Virus record (IMG/VR): IMGVR_UViG_3300027898_000011
Location: 1-54,116 of that record
Direction: 5' to 3' (one strand)
Source: a virus
Length of the DNA stretch: 54,116 nucleotides
Of this stretch, positions 1 through 7,026 are shown piece by piece (the stretch's first letter is position 1; every line of letters begins with the position of its first letter). Under the pieces are notes generated by a model, which worked only from the letters and a program-made list of their open reading frames with translations, had not been told where the DNA came from and made no database searches. Made by a program: the position numbers and the translations under genes.

Positions 1-1183
1 GCGACTCCGTTAGGTTATAGGGTTATTGTGACATGCGCCGCCATGCACGCAAGGCAAGCAGACAGCACGATATAAAGAAGGGAACCGGACACATCGCGCG
101 GCATGTTAGCGCGCCCCCTTGCTGGCATCGGCCACGGTCAGAACAAGAAGGCCGACGGCCAGGGCGGCAATGGCGAGCAGGGGAAGGTAAGACATAACAA
201 GACTCCGATTCATCTAGGCAAGATTGCCAGCCCCCTATCTAGTGCCCGGCTTGTTATATGTCTACCCCCTAAAACATTACAATTCGTAATCAAAACAAGT
301 CTCAAAACCTGAGATTTTGTTACGCATGCCGCACAAGTCTAGCATTCGAGCGCCTTTTGTAACGTAACGCACGCGGGCTTATCCGGCACCCCCTGCCAAG
401 CCGCTAGAATGCGCCAGGAAGCCGCTATAACGTTCTGGGGTGCTAGGGTAGCGACCCCCTCACTAACAATGGCTGTACGGCGATTCGTGTATATAACTGC
501 AAACTTTCGGACCATTTTACCACCTAGGGTTGCATTCTGCTACTTTTGCGCGAATCGTGTTAGTTAGCTAACAAAAGATAACACTTAAACCGTAACGGTG
601 GCCTGGCACCACCTAGCGTTGCATCCACCATAATGTAAGGATCACTCACATCCGCCTTGCAACCTGAACGCGAAAAGTTAAATCTCTTTTAACGTTACGC
701 AGTCTTGAAAGTGAGATTGCGCAATCCATATAACTAGACAGGCACGGCGCGTGGCATCGCCACCCAGCCCAGCCCCCTAAAAGCTAACGCACGTTATCAA
801 TTCCGCGCCGTATCATTGCGCGTAACGGTTTCGTTATGTTCCGGCTTGCTATCGGTCTAAAAAACTAGATGGTTTGTCTAAAAATCTGGATTTTGTCAAA
901 TTTTTCAGATTCTGCGCAATTTTTAGACGTTTGAGGCCAAAAACTTAGATTTTGTCTCGGATTTTGAGATTTTTCCAGATTTTTGGATGGCGGCGTCTCA
1001 AAATCGAGAAAACGTCTCGCCGGTTACAATTCGTCACATTTCTCCGTTTCCGGTGGGGGTGGTGTCGCATTGAGACTCAAAAAATTAAACGCTAAGCCAA
1101 ATCATACCATCGGCAAAAACCATTTTCATTTGACGATTTTGGCTCGGGGCCGAAAGCATAGGCTGGGCTGAAAATTTTGCAGT
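1..1183. other. Long non-coding left region
   Basis: I see no convincing gene on either strand in these 1.2 kb; the short open frames lack coding character and ribosome binding sites. In a genome otherwise packed with overlapping genes this is conspicuous. It holds a 17-bp direct repeat with one mismatch (519-535 and 608-624, accacctagSgttgcat), the palindromes GTTAGCTAAC (563-572) and ACCGTAACGGT (589-599), flanking inverted copies of GTGTTA/TAACAC (557-562 and 579-584), and an AT-rich motif array at 855-1020. If the genome is circular or circularly permuted, this region and 53589-54116 together form one large control region between the divergent early and late strands. Origin and promoter roles are inferred. 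Confidence 0.6.
855..1020. repeat. AT-rich patch with repeated GATTTT/GTCTAAAAA motifs
   Basis: Within 165 bases there are two copies of GTCTAAAAA followed by an AGAT/GGAT element (855-870 and 876-891), an inverted ATTTTTAGAC (919-928), several GATTTTG elements (889-895, 948-954, 960-966) and GTCTCAAAA at 995-1003. GTCTCAAAA also occurs at 299-307. The patch is much richer in A and T than its surroundings. Short degenerate repeats in an AT-rich stretch are typical of phage replication origins or arrays of repressor or activator sites. I cannot tell these apart from sequence alone. Confidence 0.45.
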
Positions 1184-1507
1184 CTACCTGTCCGCATCAG
1201 TGCGGCGAGCCCAACCCCCTTGCTCAAGCGCTGTCCTTCGACTGTGGCAAGAATGACACAGCGTTCGTAGGTTACTTGGCTCTAAACGCAAATCTGGACG
1301 CGAGCGCACCGACTGGATGTGATCAACATCTGTTGCTTTTTTGCCACAGCAGCACGTCGGAAAGCGGGCCAGCATAACAACCCTAAGGCGCTTCCAATCA
1401 GCATCGTAGTCCTTCGCCTTCTGCGCGTTGCGCGCCCGCTCGTCCCCCGGAGCCCGATGGACCGGGCGCGGGCCTGATTTCCCGTGGCTGGGCGGCTGAA
1501 ACGGCAT
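1184..1507 (-). CDS. HNH endonuclease, terminase-associated type
   Basis: 107-residue protein with a C-terminal HNH (beta-beta-alpha metal) nuclease core: paired cysteines near residue 53, the DVDHI motif, an asparagine in SNLRTLC, and a final CHSCHSRRT. The N-terminus is basic and proline-rich. Small HNH proteins of this kind in HK97-like phages are usually encoded just ahead of the terminase genes and take part in DNA packaging with the terminase. This gene lies on the same strand as the late genes and would be the first late gene on a circular map, although about 1.7 kb of non-coding DNA would separate it from the next one. The ribosome binding site is weak, so the start is uncertain. Confidence 0.75.
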   Translation of the reverse strand: MPFQPPSHGKSGPRPVHRAPGDERARNAQKAKDYDADWKRLRVVMLARFPTCCCGKKATDVDHIQSVRSRPDLRLEPSNLRTLCHSCHSRRTALEQGGWARRTDADR

Positions 1508-1907
1508 CCTCTGGCACCCCTATAGCCCCCAGACCGAACCCGCCCTGGGCGGCCAAAAAATCGACCTTTTTAAGCGTCACTACAACTAGACGCCCTGATC
1601 GTTATATACGTGTTCGGTGGGTTGGCTGACTTCAAGGGCTGTGGCCCTCCTTTTGTGCGCCTAGAACAGTGGGAACGTTTAGACCATCCCTTTTTGCCGG
1701 TGGGTGTCAGGTTCCACGGAATCTCTGGGCTTTTGGGTCCTTCGTGGTTTGCGACCCCGGCCCCCAGCCGGGAAAAGGGCGCAAATCCATCGAATGTTTA
1801 ATGACCAGAGCCCGTTGGCTTCTGCACGCGGCAGTAGGGCTAGAGGGGTTAGGGAAGAGATAGAGAATTTAGTAACTTAACAGGACTATTAGAATCGTAG
1901 ACTTAGA

Positions 1908-1947
1908 TGCTCTCGGATTTAACGCCCTATGGGGCTATCCGAGAGCA
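1908..1947 (+). other. Two-tier stem-loop in the early leader
   Basis: TGCTCTCGGAT (1908-1918) pairs perfectly with ATCCGAGAGCA (1937-1947), an 11-bp stem. Inside the loop, GCCC (1924-1927) pairs with GGGC (1932-1935) around TATG. No T-run follows, so this is not an ordinary terminator. It lies about 200 bases upstream of the first early gene and could be a structured RNA, a protein-binding cruciform or an antitermination element. Confidence 0.4.
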
Positions 1948-1970
1948 CTACTCTTTACCAATAAATAGTC

Positions 1971-1982
1971 TCAGTTAACTGA
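1971..1982. promoter_or_regulatory. 12-bp palindrome, operator-like
   Basis: TCAGTTAACTGA is a perfect inverted repeat upstream of the first early gene. Its TTAACTGA half resembles the GTTAGCTAAC palindrome at 563-572. Such symmetric sites suit a dimeric HTH protein, and two HTH-like proteins are encoded at 5305 and 5540. This is inference only. Confidence 0.25.
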
Positions 1983-2153
1983 CTAACTACCTTTAGGACA
2001 GATAGTACTATTAGACTCTAAGACGCGCACCCGTAGGCGCGCGGGCGCGCGTAGACCGGATTGGGGCGCTTTGTCAAGCACAAAAATAAAGTTTTTTGAG
2101 GGTTGAAGGTAGCTTGATTGCTACTAGATATGGCGGGCAGTTAGGAGAATGTC

Positions 2154-2480
2154 ATGCCCTGTTACGACGGCAGAGATATGTGGGATCGTCAATTGGCTGC
2201 GGGTCAAGCAGCGGTTGCCGAAGCGGCGCTTTGCGCTGTTTTGAAAGCGCTTAACAAGTCTGGCATAATGGGAGCAATCACGCCAGCCGGGGCAATCGCA
2301 GTCAGCAGCAACGACGGCCGCATTGTTTTTCATGCAGACCGCGTTGAGGACGCCATCCTCGCAGCCGCCGCGCCGGAGATGCGGGATTTGCTGGCACGCT
2401 TTGAGGCTGGCAAAATCCACTGGAAGGACGCACGGGATGAGGCCCGCGCCCTCCTGGCCAAGATCGAGGGGGAAGGGTGA
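2154..2480 (+). CDS. Hypothetical early protein
   Basis: First gene of the rightward early strand, 108 residues, with a good AGGAG ribosome binding site six bases before the ATG. Alanine-rich and largely helical in appearance. The C-terminal third carries an acidic/basic helix with the DEARALLAKIEGEG ending. I recognise no family. Its stop overlaps the start of the next gene (TGATG), so the two are probably translated together. Confidence 0.65.
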   Translation: MPCYDGRDMWDRQLAAGQAAVAEAALCAVLKALNKSGIMGAITPAGAIAVSSNDGRIVFHADRVEDAILAAAAPEMRDLLARFEAGKIHWKDARDEARALLAKIEGEG

Positions 2481-2644
2481 TGCGCAAACTGATCAAAGGC
2501 GAAATCGCCGCGCGGGCCATCAAGCGGCACGAGGCGGATCAGCTTTTTCCTAGCCGCAAAGACAGCGAAAAGCGGGATGAATATGTGGATTATTATTGGA
2601 TGACCGCATGGTGGGAACTTCCTCTTTGGGCGGTGCTGCCATGA
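2480..2644 (+). CDS. Small hypothetical protein, 54 aa
   Basis: Starts at the ATG overlapping the preceding stop and ends in a TGA overlapping the next ATG (ATGA). The N-terminal half is strongly charged (MRKLIKGEIAARAIKRHEAD), and the C-terminal half is aromatic and tryptophan-rich (YVDYYWMTAWWELPLW), which could be amphipathic or membrane-associated. I do not recognise a family. Support comes mainly from the coupled junctions on both sides. Confidence 0.55.
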   Translation: MRKLIKGEIAARAIKRHEADQLFPSRKDSEKRDEYVDYYWMTAWWELPLWAVLP

Positions 2645-3015
2645 CCCACTCAACCCCCAAGTCGTGCCCGTGTGAATGGGGACAGGACGACACAAAGCTG
2701 AACGACCACAAGGGCGAATGGTGCGTGCGTTGCGGCGGTTGCGGCCATCAGACTATGTATTGCCCCGACCCCGCCACCGCTGTCCGTGTCTGGAACGCCG
2801 GGGTTGACGCGGCGGACCCGGAGTGTGTGGGGATGGTGGGGCTGAAATGGGAGGTCAACGCCATAATGTTGAAGGCCTGCCCGTTGCCAATTGGCGGCGT
2901 GTATCAAGAGGGCGCTTATTGGATATGCGAACTTTTAGGCCTGACGCTGGGTGGTTACCACAAAACCGTTTTTGAAGCCCGCGCCGCGCTTCTCGCGCAT
3001 GTGATGGGGAGTTAG
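2641..3015 (+). CDS. Zinc-ribbon protein, Lar (restriction alleviation)-like
   Basis: 124 residues from the ATG at 2641, which overlaps the previous stop. An upstream in-frame ATG at 2596 lies inside the preceding gene and is less likely. The N-terminus has spaced cysteines (KSCPCEWG, then CVRCGGCG and YCPDP) followed by TAVRVWNAG. This matches the layout of Lar-type small zinc-ribbon proteins, in which a CPxCG knuckle, a second CxxCG knuckle and an A-x-x-WN ending occur in that order. Lar proteins modulate host type I restriction. The C-terminal 60 residues are an unrecognised extension. The Lar assignment is an inference from motif order. Confidence 0.5.
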   Translation: MTHSTPKSCPCEWGQDDTKLNDHKGEWCVRCGGCGHQTMYCPDPATAVRVWNAGVDAADPECVGMVGLKWEVNAIMLKACPLPIGGVYQEGAYWICELLGLTLGGYHKTVFEARAALLAHVMGS

Positions 3016-3019
3016 GGGG

Positions 3020-3274
3020 ATGCCGGATCACATCATCTGCGGTTGCGGCCGCACGCACGACATGCCCGAACTCACCCGATTGCGGGCGGAGGTGGAGAGG
3101 TTGAGGGAGACGCTGTTAAACACCCTTGCCAATCTTGTTGCGGCGCACAGTCTATTGTCTCGTGGCGGCAAAAAAGCAGCACCGTCTGACAAAATGTTTG
3201 CGCAGATGCTCGCTGATTACGAAGCGGCGATTGAACGCGCACGCGCAGCCCTGAAGGAGCCCGGCAATGAGTGA
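3020..3274 (+). CDS. Small coiled-coil protein with N-terminal Cys motif
   Basis: 84 residues starting with a CGCGRTHD knuckle, then a leucine/glutamate heptad-like helix ([20 protein letters not shown]) and a second helix ([14 protein letters not shown]). A strong G-rich ribosome binding site precedes the ATG. The C-terminus overlaps the next gene by eight bases. Small CxC plus coiled-coil proteins are common in phage early regions, but I know no function for this one. Confidence 0.6.
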   Translation: MPDHIICGCGRTHDMPELTRLRAEVERLRETLLNTLANLVAAHSLLSRGGKKAAPSDKMFAQMLADYEAAIERARAALKEPGNE

Positions 3275-3515
3275 GGAAGGCGGTTTGTCCCGCGCGCTCG
3301 CATTAGAAACGGCGGAGGTATGGGAAACTATGGCCGAAATGGAGAAGGGCGCGCATCCGGCCAGACGCGAAACGCTGCGGGCGTGTGCCGATATGCTGCG
3401 GATGCTGTCTGAGCCCAAGCCACGGTTAGATTGCCCGCACGCCGACCCGTTTCGCTATTGCCCTACCTGCGTTGTCAAACCTTGCCCCATTGGCCTTGGA
3501 GACAACACACCATGA
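3267..3515 (+). CDS. Hypothetical protein with C-terminal Cys cluster
   Basis: 82 residues. The ATG is preceded by AAGGAG at good spacing inside the previous gene. A helical N-terminal half is followed by a cysteine cluster ([14 protein letters not shown] and KPCP) that could bind one zinc ion. It ends in TGA overlapping the ATG of the next gene, and belongs to a run of cysteine-rich small proteins between 2641 and 4030. Confidence 0.6.
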   Translation: MSEEGGLSRALALETAEVWETMAEMEKGAHPARRETLRACADMLRMLSEPKPRLDCPHADPFRYCPTCVVKPCPIGLGDNTP

Positions 3516-3727
3516 CGGCTAACCCCTGCACCCCGCCGAAATGCCATGATTGCGGCAGGTTTATGAACGCCATGCAATCCGGCGTAGCGTGGAAAATGTG
3601 CTATAGCGGCTTTCCCCCAGAACCCGCTGAAGAAATCCACCGTTGCCTGGCATGCGTTGCCAAACTCGGCACGTTTACGCCGCAGCTTGGAATTGTGCCG
3701 GAGTATTCTTGCGGAGTTGTGTCATGA
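3512..3727 (+). CDS. Cys-rich small protein, first PCTPP-module gene
   Basis: 71 residues from the ATG at 3512, coupled by ATGA to the gene before. It begins [15 protein letters not shown]: the NPCTPP module shared with the next three genes, followed immediately by a CHDCG zinc-knuckle half. A second pair of cysteines (RCLAC) could complete a zinc ribbon. The longer open frame starting at 3431 overlaps the previous gene almost entirely and is rejected as the start. Function unknown. Confidence 0.65.
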   Translation: MTANPCTPPKCHDCGRFMNAMQSGVAWKMCYSGFPPEPAEEIHRCLACVAKLGTFTPQLGIVPEYSCGVVS

Positions 3728-3864
3728 CTAACCCGGCCCCCTGCACCCCGCCGTGTCCGAAAGCATGGCTGGACTCGCCGCTGTGCTGCAACTGGCAATG
3801 GCTCAAGACTGGCAGCGGTGACGTGTTTATGTGCCTGACCTGTGGAGCCACGCGCCATGACTAA
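3724..3864 (+). CDS. Cys-rich micro-protein, second PCTPP-module gene
   Basis: 46 residues from the ATG at 3724, again ATGA-coupled. It begins [15 protein letters not shown] and has further cysteine pairs (LCCNW and CLTCG), consistent with a small zinc ribbon. The first 30 bases match those of the next gene at 29 of 30 positions, while the remainder of the two proteins is unrelated. This points to duplication or transfer of the start module alone. Confidence 0.6.
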   Translation: MTNPAPCTPPCPKAWLDSPLCCNWQWLKTGSGDVFMCLTCGATRHD

Positions 3865-4030
3865 CCCCGCCCCCTGCACCCCGCCGCGCTGCAACGGCAT
3901 GGGCAGAAACGCCGAATGGCCGAAGTCGCTTCTGTTCTACTTCGACCGCGTGATGACGGACGATCAGATGCGCTATTTGCAAGAGGTTATGCAGCGGGCT
4001 TGTGCCTGCATGCCGGAGGATTTGCTGTGA
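3857..4030 (+). CDS. Small protein, third PCTPP-module gene
   Basis: 57 residues from the ATG at 3857, overlapping the previous gene by eight bases. It begins [16 protein letters not shown] and then continues as an unrelated, mostly helical protein (DQMRYLQEVMQRACACM). It lacks a complete zinc ribbon. The stop TGA overlaps the GTG start of the next gene. I recognise no family. Confidence 0.6.
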   Translation: MTNPAPCTPPRCNGMGRNAEWPKSLLFYFDRVMTDDQMRYLQEVMQRACACMPEDLL

Positions 4031-4491
4031 CAAGCACCCCCTGCACCCCGCCGAACGGAACACGGGAGGGGACGTGGCATGATTTCGTGCACGACGATCC
4101 CCGCAGGACACACAGATTGCGATGGAACGGCTCGCGGTATCAAGGCGTGGGTATAGGCGGATATTTGTCCCCCGAGGTTTTAGCAGCCAACGGGTTTCGT
4201 TATCTCGGCCGCGTGGAGGCGGAAAGCGCGACGGTGACGCTTACCAGCACAACACTTGACGGCGCATCTACAGGGCTCGTTGTTCCGACCGGTCCGGCGG
4301 ATTGGGAGCGCATGAAAGCCGCCCCCACCCCATCCCCCAGCGATGCGCTGCTGAGGGAGGTCGCGGACTGGATGGGTCACAAGATTGATTGCGCCGTATG
4401 GGAGACCAACGCGCGGACAGCCAACCGGCCAATAGACTGCACATGCGGGCGGGACGCGCTGCAAACCCGCATATTTCGCCACCTCGCGTGA
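4027..4491 (+). CDS. Hypothetical protein, fourth PCTPP-module gene
   Basis: 154 residues if started at the GTG at 4027, which overlaps the preceding stop (GTGA) and gives the N-terminus MTSTPCTPPNGT. This start is chosen because it places the shared PCTPP module at the same position as in the three genes before it. The open frame extends upstream to 3916, but that part lies within the previous gene. The middle (RLRWNGSRYQGVGIGGYL) is a possible small beta domain. The C-terminus has a cysteine pair (IDCTCG). No family recognised. Confidence 0.6.
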   Translation: MTSTPCTPPNGTREGTWHDFVHDDPRRTHRLRWNGSRYQGVGIGGYLSPEVLAANGFRYLGRVEAESATVTLTSTTLDGASTGLVVPTGPADWERMKAAPTPSPSDALLREVADWMGHKIDCAVWETNARTANRPIDCTCGRDALQTRIFRHLA

Positions 4492-4525
4492 TCGCCCGCA
4501 TCCGCCACCACCTAGGAGAGAAGAC

Positions 4526-5305
4526 GTGAAACCGTTTGAGTCAAAAGCCCTCGAAGGCGCAAGAAACGAAGCGGCGCGACTGTCGCAACCGCTGATCGAC
4601 GCCCTCACCACCCCGCCCGCCGAGCCGCCGTTGCCGGACCCTTGCCTAGCAAAGCGGGAGCCTAATGAGCCCATGTTCGTCCTGCTGGCCCGCGATAGCT
4701 GCGCACCGGCAACGCTTGAGTTTTGGTGCCAAGCCAGGCAGGCGCAGATAGCCACTGGCGTTCGGCCTGACACCGAAGGCGAGCGCGCCCACATCGCGGA
4801 AATCACGGCACGGGCGGCAGAGTTTCGCGCTTGGCGGGCAGCACACAGGCGGCCTCAATCGGAGCCGCCGGACCAAATTGCCACCCTGACCGCCCAGCTT
4901 GCCGAGGCGCGGGGGCTGTTGGATCGGCACATCAAATTCAGCAACAAGTTGTTTCGTGCGTCCAGCCTGCACCAAGACACTGTCGATTTCCTCTCCACCC
5001 CCGCGCCCGCCGGAACGGGTGGGCAATTGCGAGTGCCCGTTCCGAATTTAAGTTTAACAGACGTAGAGGCTCAACTAAAATGGCGCTGGGAACTAGACCT
5101 AAACGAGCCTCTTCTCTTTTTGCGTGACGAAGAACTTGGCGTTGCGTATGTTGAATACGAAAACGGTTATTTTTACGCTCAGATGTGGGACGAAGATAAC
5201 CGTCGCGGTCCTTTTGAAACCTACCAACAAGCGCAACGTTCTGTTATAAGTGCTTTTGATTTTAATCAACAAAAATACCGAAGCCCAACGGGAATCGACG
5301 CATAA
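4526..5305 (+). CDS. Two-part hypothetical phage protein
   Basis: 259 residues, GTG start with AGGAGAG five bases upstream. Residues about 48-110 (PMFVLLARDSCAP through AEFRAWRAAHR) resemble a small helical domain I have seen in many phage proteins that carry F-x-L-x-ARD and a later RxWR motif; its function is unknown to me. After a helix and linker, residues 165-259 form a different, acidic and aromatic domain. The DNA of this last part (from about 5040) is clearly poorer in G and C than the first part, suggesting that the C-terminal domain was acquired by recombination. Confidence 0.6.
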   Translation: MKPFESKALEGARNEAARLSQPLIDALTTPPAEPPLPDPCLAKREPNEPMFVLLARDSCAPATLEFWCQARQAQIATGVRPDTEGERAHIAEITARAAEFRAWRAAHRRPQSEPPDQIATLTAQLAEARGLLDRHIKFSNKLFRASSLHQDTVDFLSTPAPAGTGGQLRVPVPNLSLTDVEAQLKWRWELDLNEPLLFLRDEELGVAYVEYENGYFYAQMWDEDNRRGPFETYQQAQRSVISAFDFNQQKYRSPTGIDA

Positions 5306-5538
5306 TGCACCCACTTGTAAAAAAGATGGTTGAAATAAAAGCCACGTCAGGTATGACGTGGCTTGAAATCGTGAAGAAAAGCGGCGTGTTAAGAACAACT
5401 ATGTCGCGGTGGCGTAATCCGGGCCGCGACCCATACCTGGGCGCGTTCATAGCTGTGCTTAACACCCTGGGCTACGATCTGGCCATCGTTCCGCTTGAAA
5501 AGCCAGAACCGAAACCTCAATTGAAAAGCCGGTGGTGA
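5305..5538 (+). CDS. HTH DNA-binding protein, Cro/XRE-like
   Basis: 77 residues, TAATG-coupled to the preceding gene. Residues 15-60 have the shape of a lambda-repressor-type helix-turn-helix: a first helix ending WLEIVKKSG, then a short turn, VLRTTMSRWRNPGR as recognition region, and a third helix LGAFIAVLNTLG. The C-terminal tail is basic and proline-rich. It could be a Cro-like regulator of the early/late switch, acting on palindromes in 1-2153. The regulator role is inferred from fold and size only. Confidence 0.65.
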   Translation: MHPLVKKMVEIKATSGMTWLEIVKKSGVLRTTMSRWRNPGRDPYLGAFIAVLNTLGYDLAIVPLEKPEPKPQLKSRW

Positions 5539-5539
5539 T

Positions 5540-5968
5540 ATGAGCCTACTGATTGATTTTATTCACGCTGCGGGACCTCGCCCTTTGAGGCTTAGTCTGG
5601 AACAAACTCTATGGGACGATAGATTTGCTGCCTATTGCGGTGTGATGGGCGTGGGACTTGGCGAAGCGCGGGCGATCCTAGACGAACGCTTTAACCCAGC
5701 CGAGCCACCGGAACTGCCCGAGCCATGCGTCAGCCGCACAGCCCTGGCAGACGCCTATATCGCCTTCGGAGAAGCGACCAGCCTGCACCGGCAAGTCCTG
5801 GCCAAAGACCTAGGCGTGTCGATAGGGACTTTTGCGGGCTACATCAACACCGGCAAAGCGGCCAAGTGCAGCAAAGCTCAGGCAGCGCGCATGGCCGAAG
5901 AGTGCGAATGGCGTATTGAGTCCCTGCAAAGAGCCCTGGACGTGTTTAACAAGGTAAAGGAAAGTTAA
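5540..5968 (+). CDS. Putative HTH-containing protein
   Basis: 142 residues starting one base after the previous stop, with GGTGG upstream. The C-terminal half (VLAKDLGVSIGTFAGYINTG followed by a basic helix KCSKAQAARMAEE) looks like a helix-turn-helix with a trailing helix. The N-terminal half is not recognised. Its position directly after a Cro-like gene makes a regulatory role plausible. Family not identified. Confidence 0.55.
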   Translation: MSLLIDFIHAAGPRPLRLSLEQTLWDDRFAAYCGVMGVGLGEARAILDERFNPAEPPELPEPCVSRTALADAYIAFGEATSLHRQVLAKDLGVSIGTFAGYINTGKAAKCSKAQAARMAEECEWRIESLQRALDVFNKVKES

Positions 5969-5969
5969 T

Positions 5970-6137
5970 ATGCTATACTGCCTTGATAAACTGTCTCAAG
6001 CACTTATGTATATAAGCAACGCATGCTTGCTTTTGTATATTCGGCACGAGTTTCTGGGCAAACTGCCTATGGACCTAGCCGAGTGGTTCCTTGAACGAGC
6101 AGAAGACGTTGCGGAGTTTGTCCAGAGACATAGGTGA
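5970..6137 (+). CDS. Small hypothetical protein, 55 aa
   Basis: Starts at the ATG at 5970 with AAGGAAAG five bases upstream, and ends four bases before the next start. The N-terminal half is moderately hydrophobic (ALMYISNACLLLYIRHEF) and the C-terminal half acidic (LAEWFLERAEDVAEF). It may be a short membrane-associated protein. Supported by a good ribosome binding site and by filling the gap exactly. Confidence 0.55.
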   Translation: MLYCLDKLSQALMYISNACLLLYIRHEFLGKLPMDLAEWFLERAEDVAEFVQRHR

Positions 6138-6141
6138 TAAT

Positions 6142-6930
6142 ATGAGTGCTTATTCAGAGCTTACGGACTTTCCCGGCATCGATCTTTGCCAGCTATACGG
6201 CACGGGACGGCCTATGATTGCTTGGCTTGATTCTAAGCGCATGCAACGGGCTAAGAAAGAAATTCTTGACGCCGCGTATTACGCTGATTTTGTCAAATTT
6301 ATCGGGGATTCTGATCCCGATAAGCGCGGCGAGAAATGGCTTTTCTTGCCTGACAATCGTTCGCAAAGCACGCGCTTGGAGTCGCGCAAGCGCGTGATCT
6401 TGACCAGCAACCGCGACTGGTTTGACAAAGTTCAGATTCGACGCCCTTTCGGTGACGAAAAAGAATTTTCGATTACTTTGTATGGCGCTGACGTAACAGC
6501 GACTCATTTTGGGTTTAAGCTCCCTACCGACGCGCCTAAGAAAAACCCGGTTGTGGCTAAGGCCGCTTACAGTGGGTTTCCTGTTCTTGACCAAACAGGA
6601 GGTTTTATTGTGCCTGAGCTTCCTACGCAAATTCTGGCTCGGCAAAACCAATCTGAGCGGCGGCCAATAAATTCAATAGTTACAATCGAAGGCCGCAATC
6701 CGGACGAAAGTTTGGCAGACGCAGGTTTAGCCTTGCTGATTAGCGACGGCGAAGCAGTTAATCGATTGTTCTGGAATTACCACCGCGAAGGTGGTGTTTT
6801 CGGTGACTGCGGTGCTAATTGCATCGTGTGCGATGATTCTAGGCGCTATCCACTTGGTTCGTGCACTATGCAAGATTCGCCGCCCGACCCGTTGCCGCCA
6901 CCTACGCCGGTTTCTTGGGAAATGCAGTGA
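6142..6930 (+). CDS. Hypothetical protein, 262 aa
   Basis: ATG at 6142 with AGGTG upstream is chosen over the open-frame start at 6091, which lies inside the preceding gene. No domain recognised. Central positions include KEFSITLYGADVTATHFGFK, likely a beta-rich fold. The last third has a CGANCIVC cysteine cluster (about residues 225-235) and a proline-rich tail ending PPPTPVSWEMQ. The moderately large size and clean coding character make it a real gene, but I assign no role. Confidence 0.65.
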   Translation: MSAYSELTDFPGIDLCQLYGTGRPMIAWLDSKRMQRAKKEILDAAYYADFVKFIGDSDPDKRGEKWLFLPDNRSQSTRLESRKRVILTSNRDWFDKVQIRRPFGDEKEFSITLYGADVTATHFGFKLPTDAPKKNPVVAKAAYSGFPVLDQTGGFIVPELPTQILARQNQSERRPINSIVTIEGRNPDESLADAGLALLISDGEAVNRLFWNYHREGGVFGDCGANCIVCDDSRRYPLGSCTMQDSPPDPLPPPTPVSWEMQ

Positions 6931-6945
6931 CGGATTGTGGACACT

Positions 6946-7026
6946 ATGACAGGCCGATTGTATAACCCTTTTTGGTCTGACGAAGAACTTAATGAAGTTT
7001 ACCGCTTAAGGAATCAACCAGCGTGA
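6946..7026 (+). CDS. Micro-ORF, 26 aa, coupled to the resolvase gene
   Basis: Short open frame MTGRLYNPFWSDEELNEV and on, ending in TGA that overlaps the GTG start of the RuvC-like gene. The reading frame bridges the gap between the two larger genes, and a TGTGGA upstream could serve for ribosome binding. It may encode a peptide or simply deliver ribosomes to the next gene. Confidence 0.35.
   Translation: MTGRLYNPFWSDEELNEVYRLRNQPA

Larger units (their letters stand above)
1508..2153. other. Divergent intergenic region ahead of early genes
   Basis: About 650 bases without a credible gene between the leftward HNH gene and the first rightward early gene. It should contain the early promoter, but I cannot pick out a convincing -35/-10 pair. 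It contains a small hairpin at 1635-1648, a large two-tier stem-loop at 1908-1947, the 12-bp perfect palindrome TCAGTTAACTGA at 1971-1982, two copies of ACTATTAGA (1885-1893 and 2007-2015), and a run of alternating GC near 2036-2053. Confidence 0.5.
3524..4053 (+). repeat. Exact 15-bp repeat at four gene starts
   Basis: CCCTGCACCCCGCCG occurs exactly at 3524-3538, 3739-3753, 3872-3886 and 4039-4053. Each copy lies in the same reading frame, encoding PCTPP, four to six codons after the start of four successive genes. The copies are 215, 133 and 167 bases apart. The two middle copies extend to a 30-base match with one mismatch that includes the start codon. Confidence 0.9.

Noticed and set aside
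983-1801. Short rightward frames at 983, 1177, 1610 and 1669
   Set aside because: Low-complexity or serine/proline/glycine-rich translations, mutual overlap and no ribosome binding sites.
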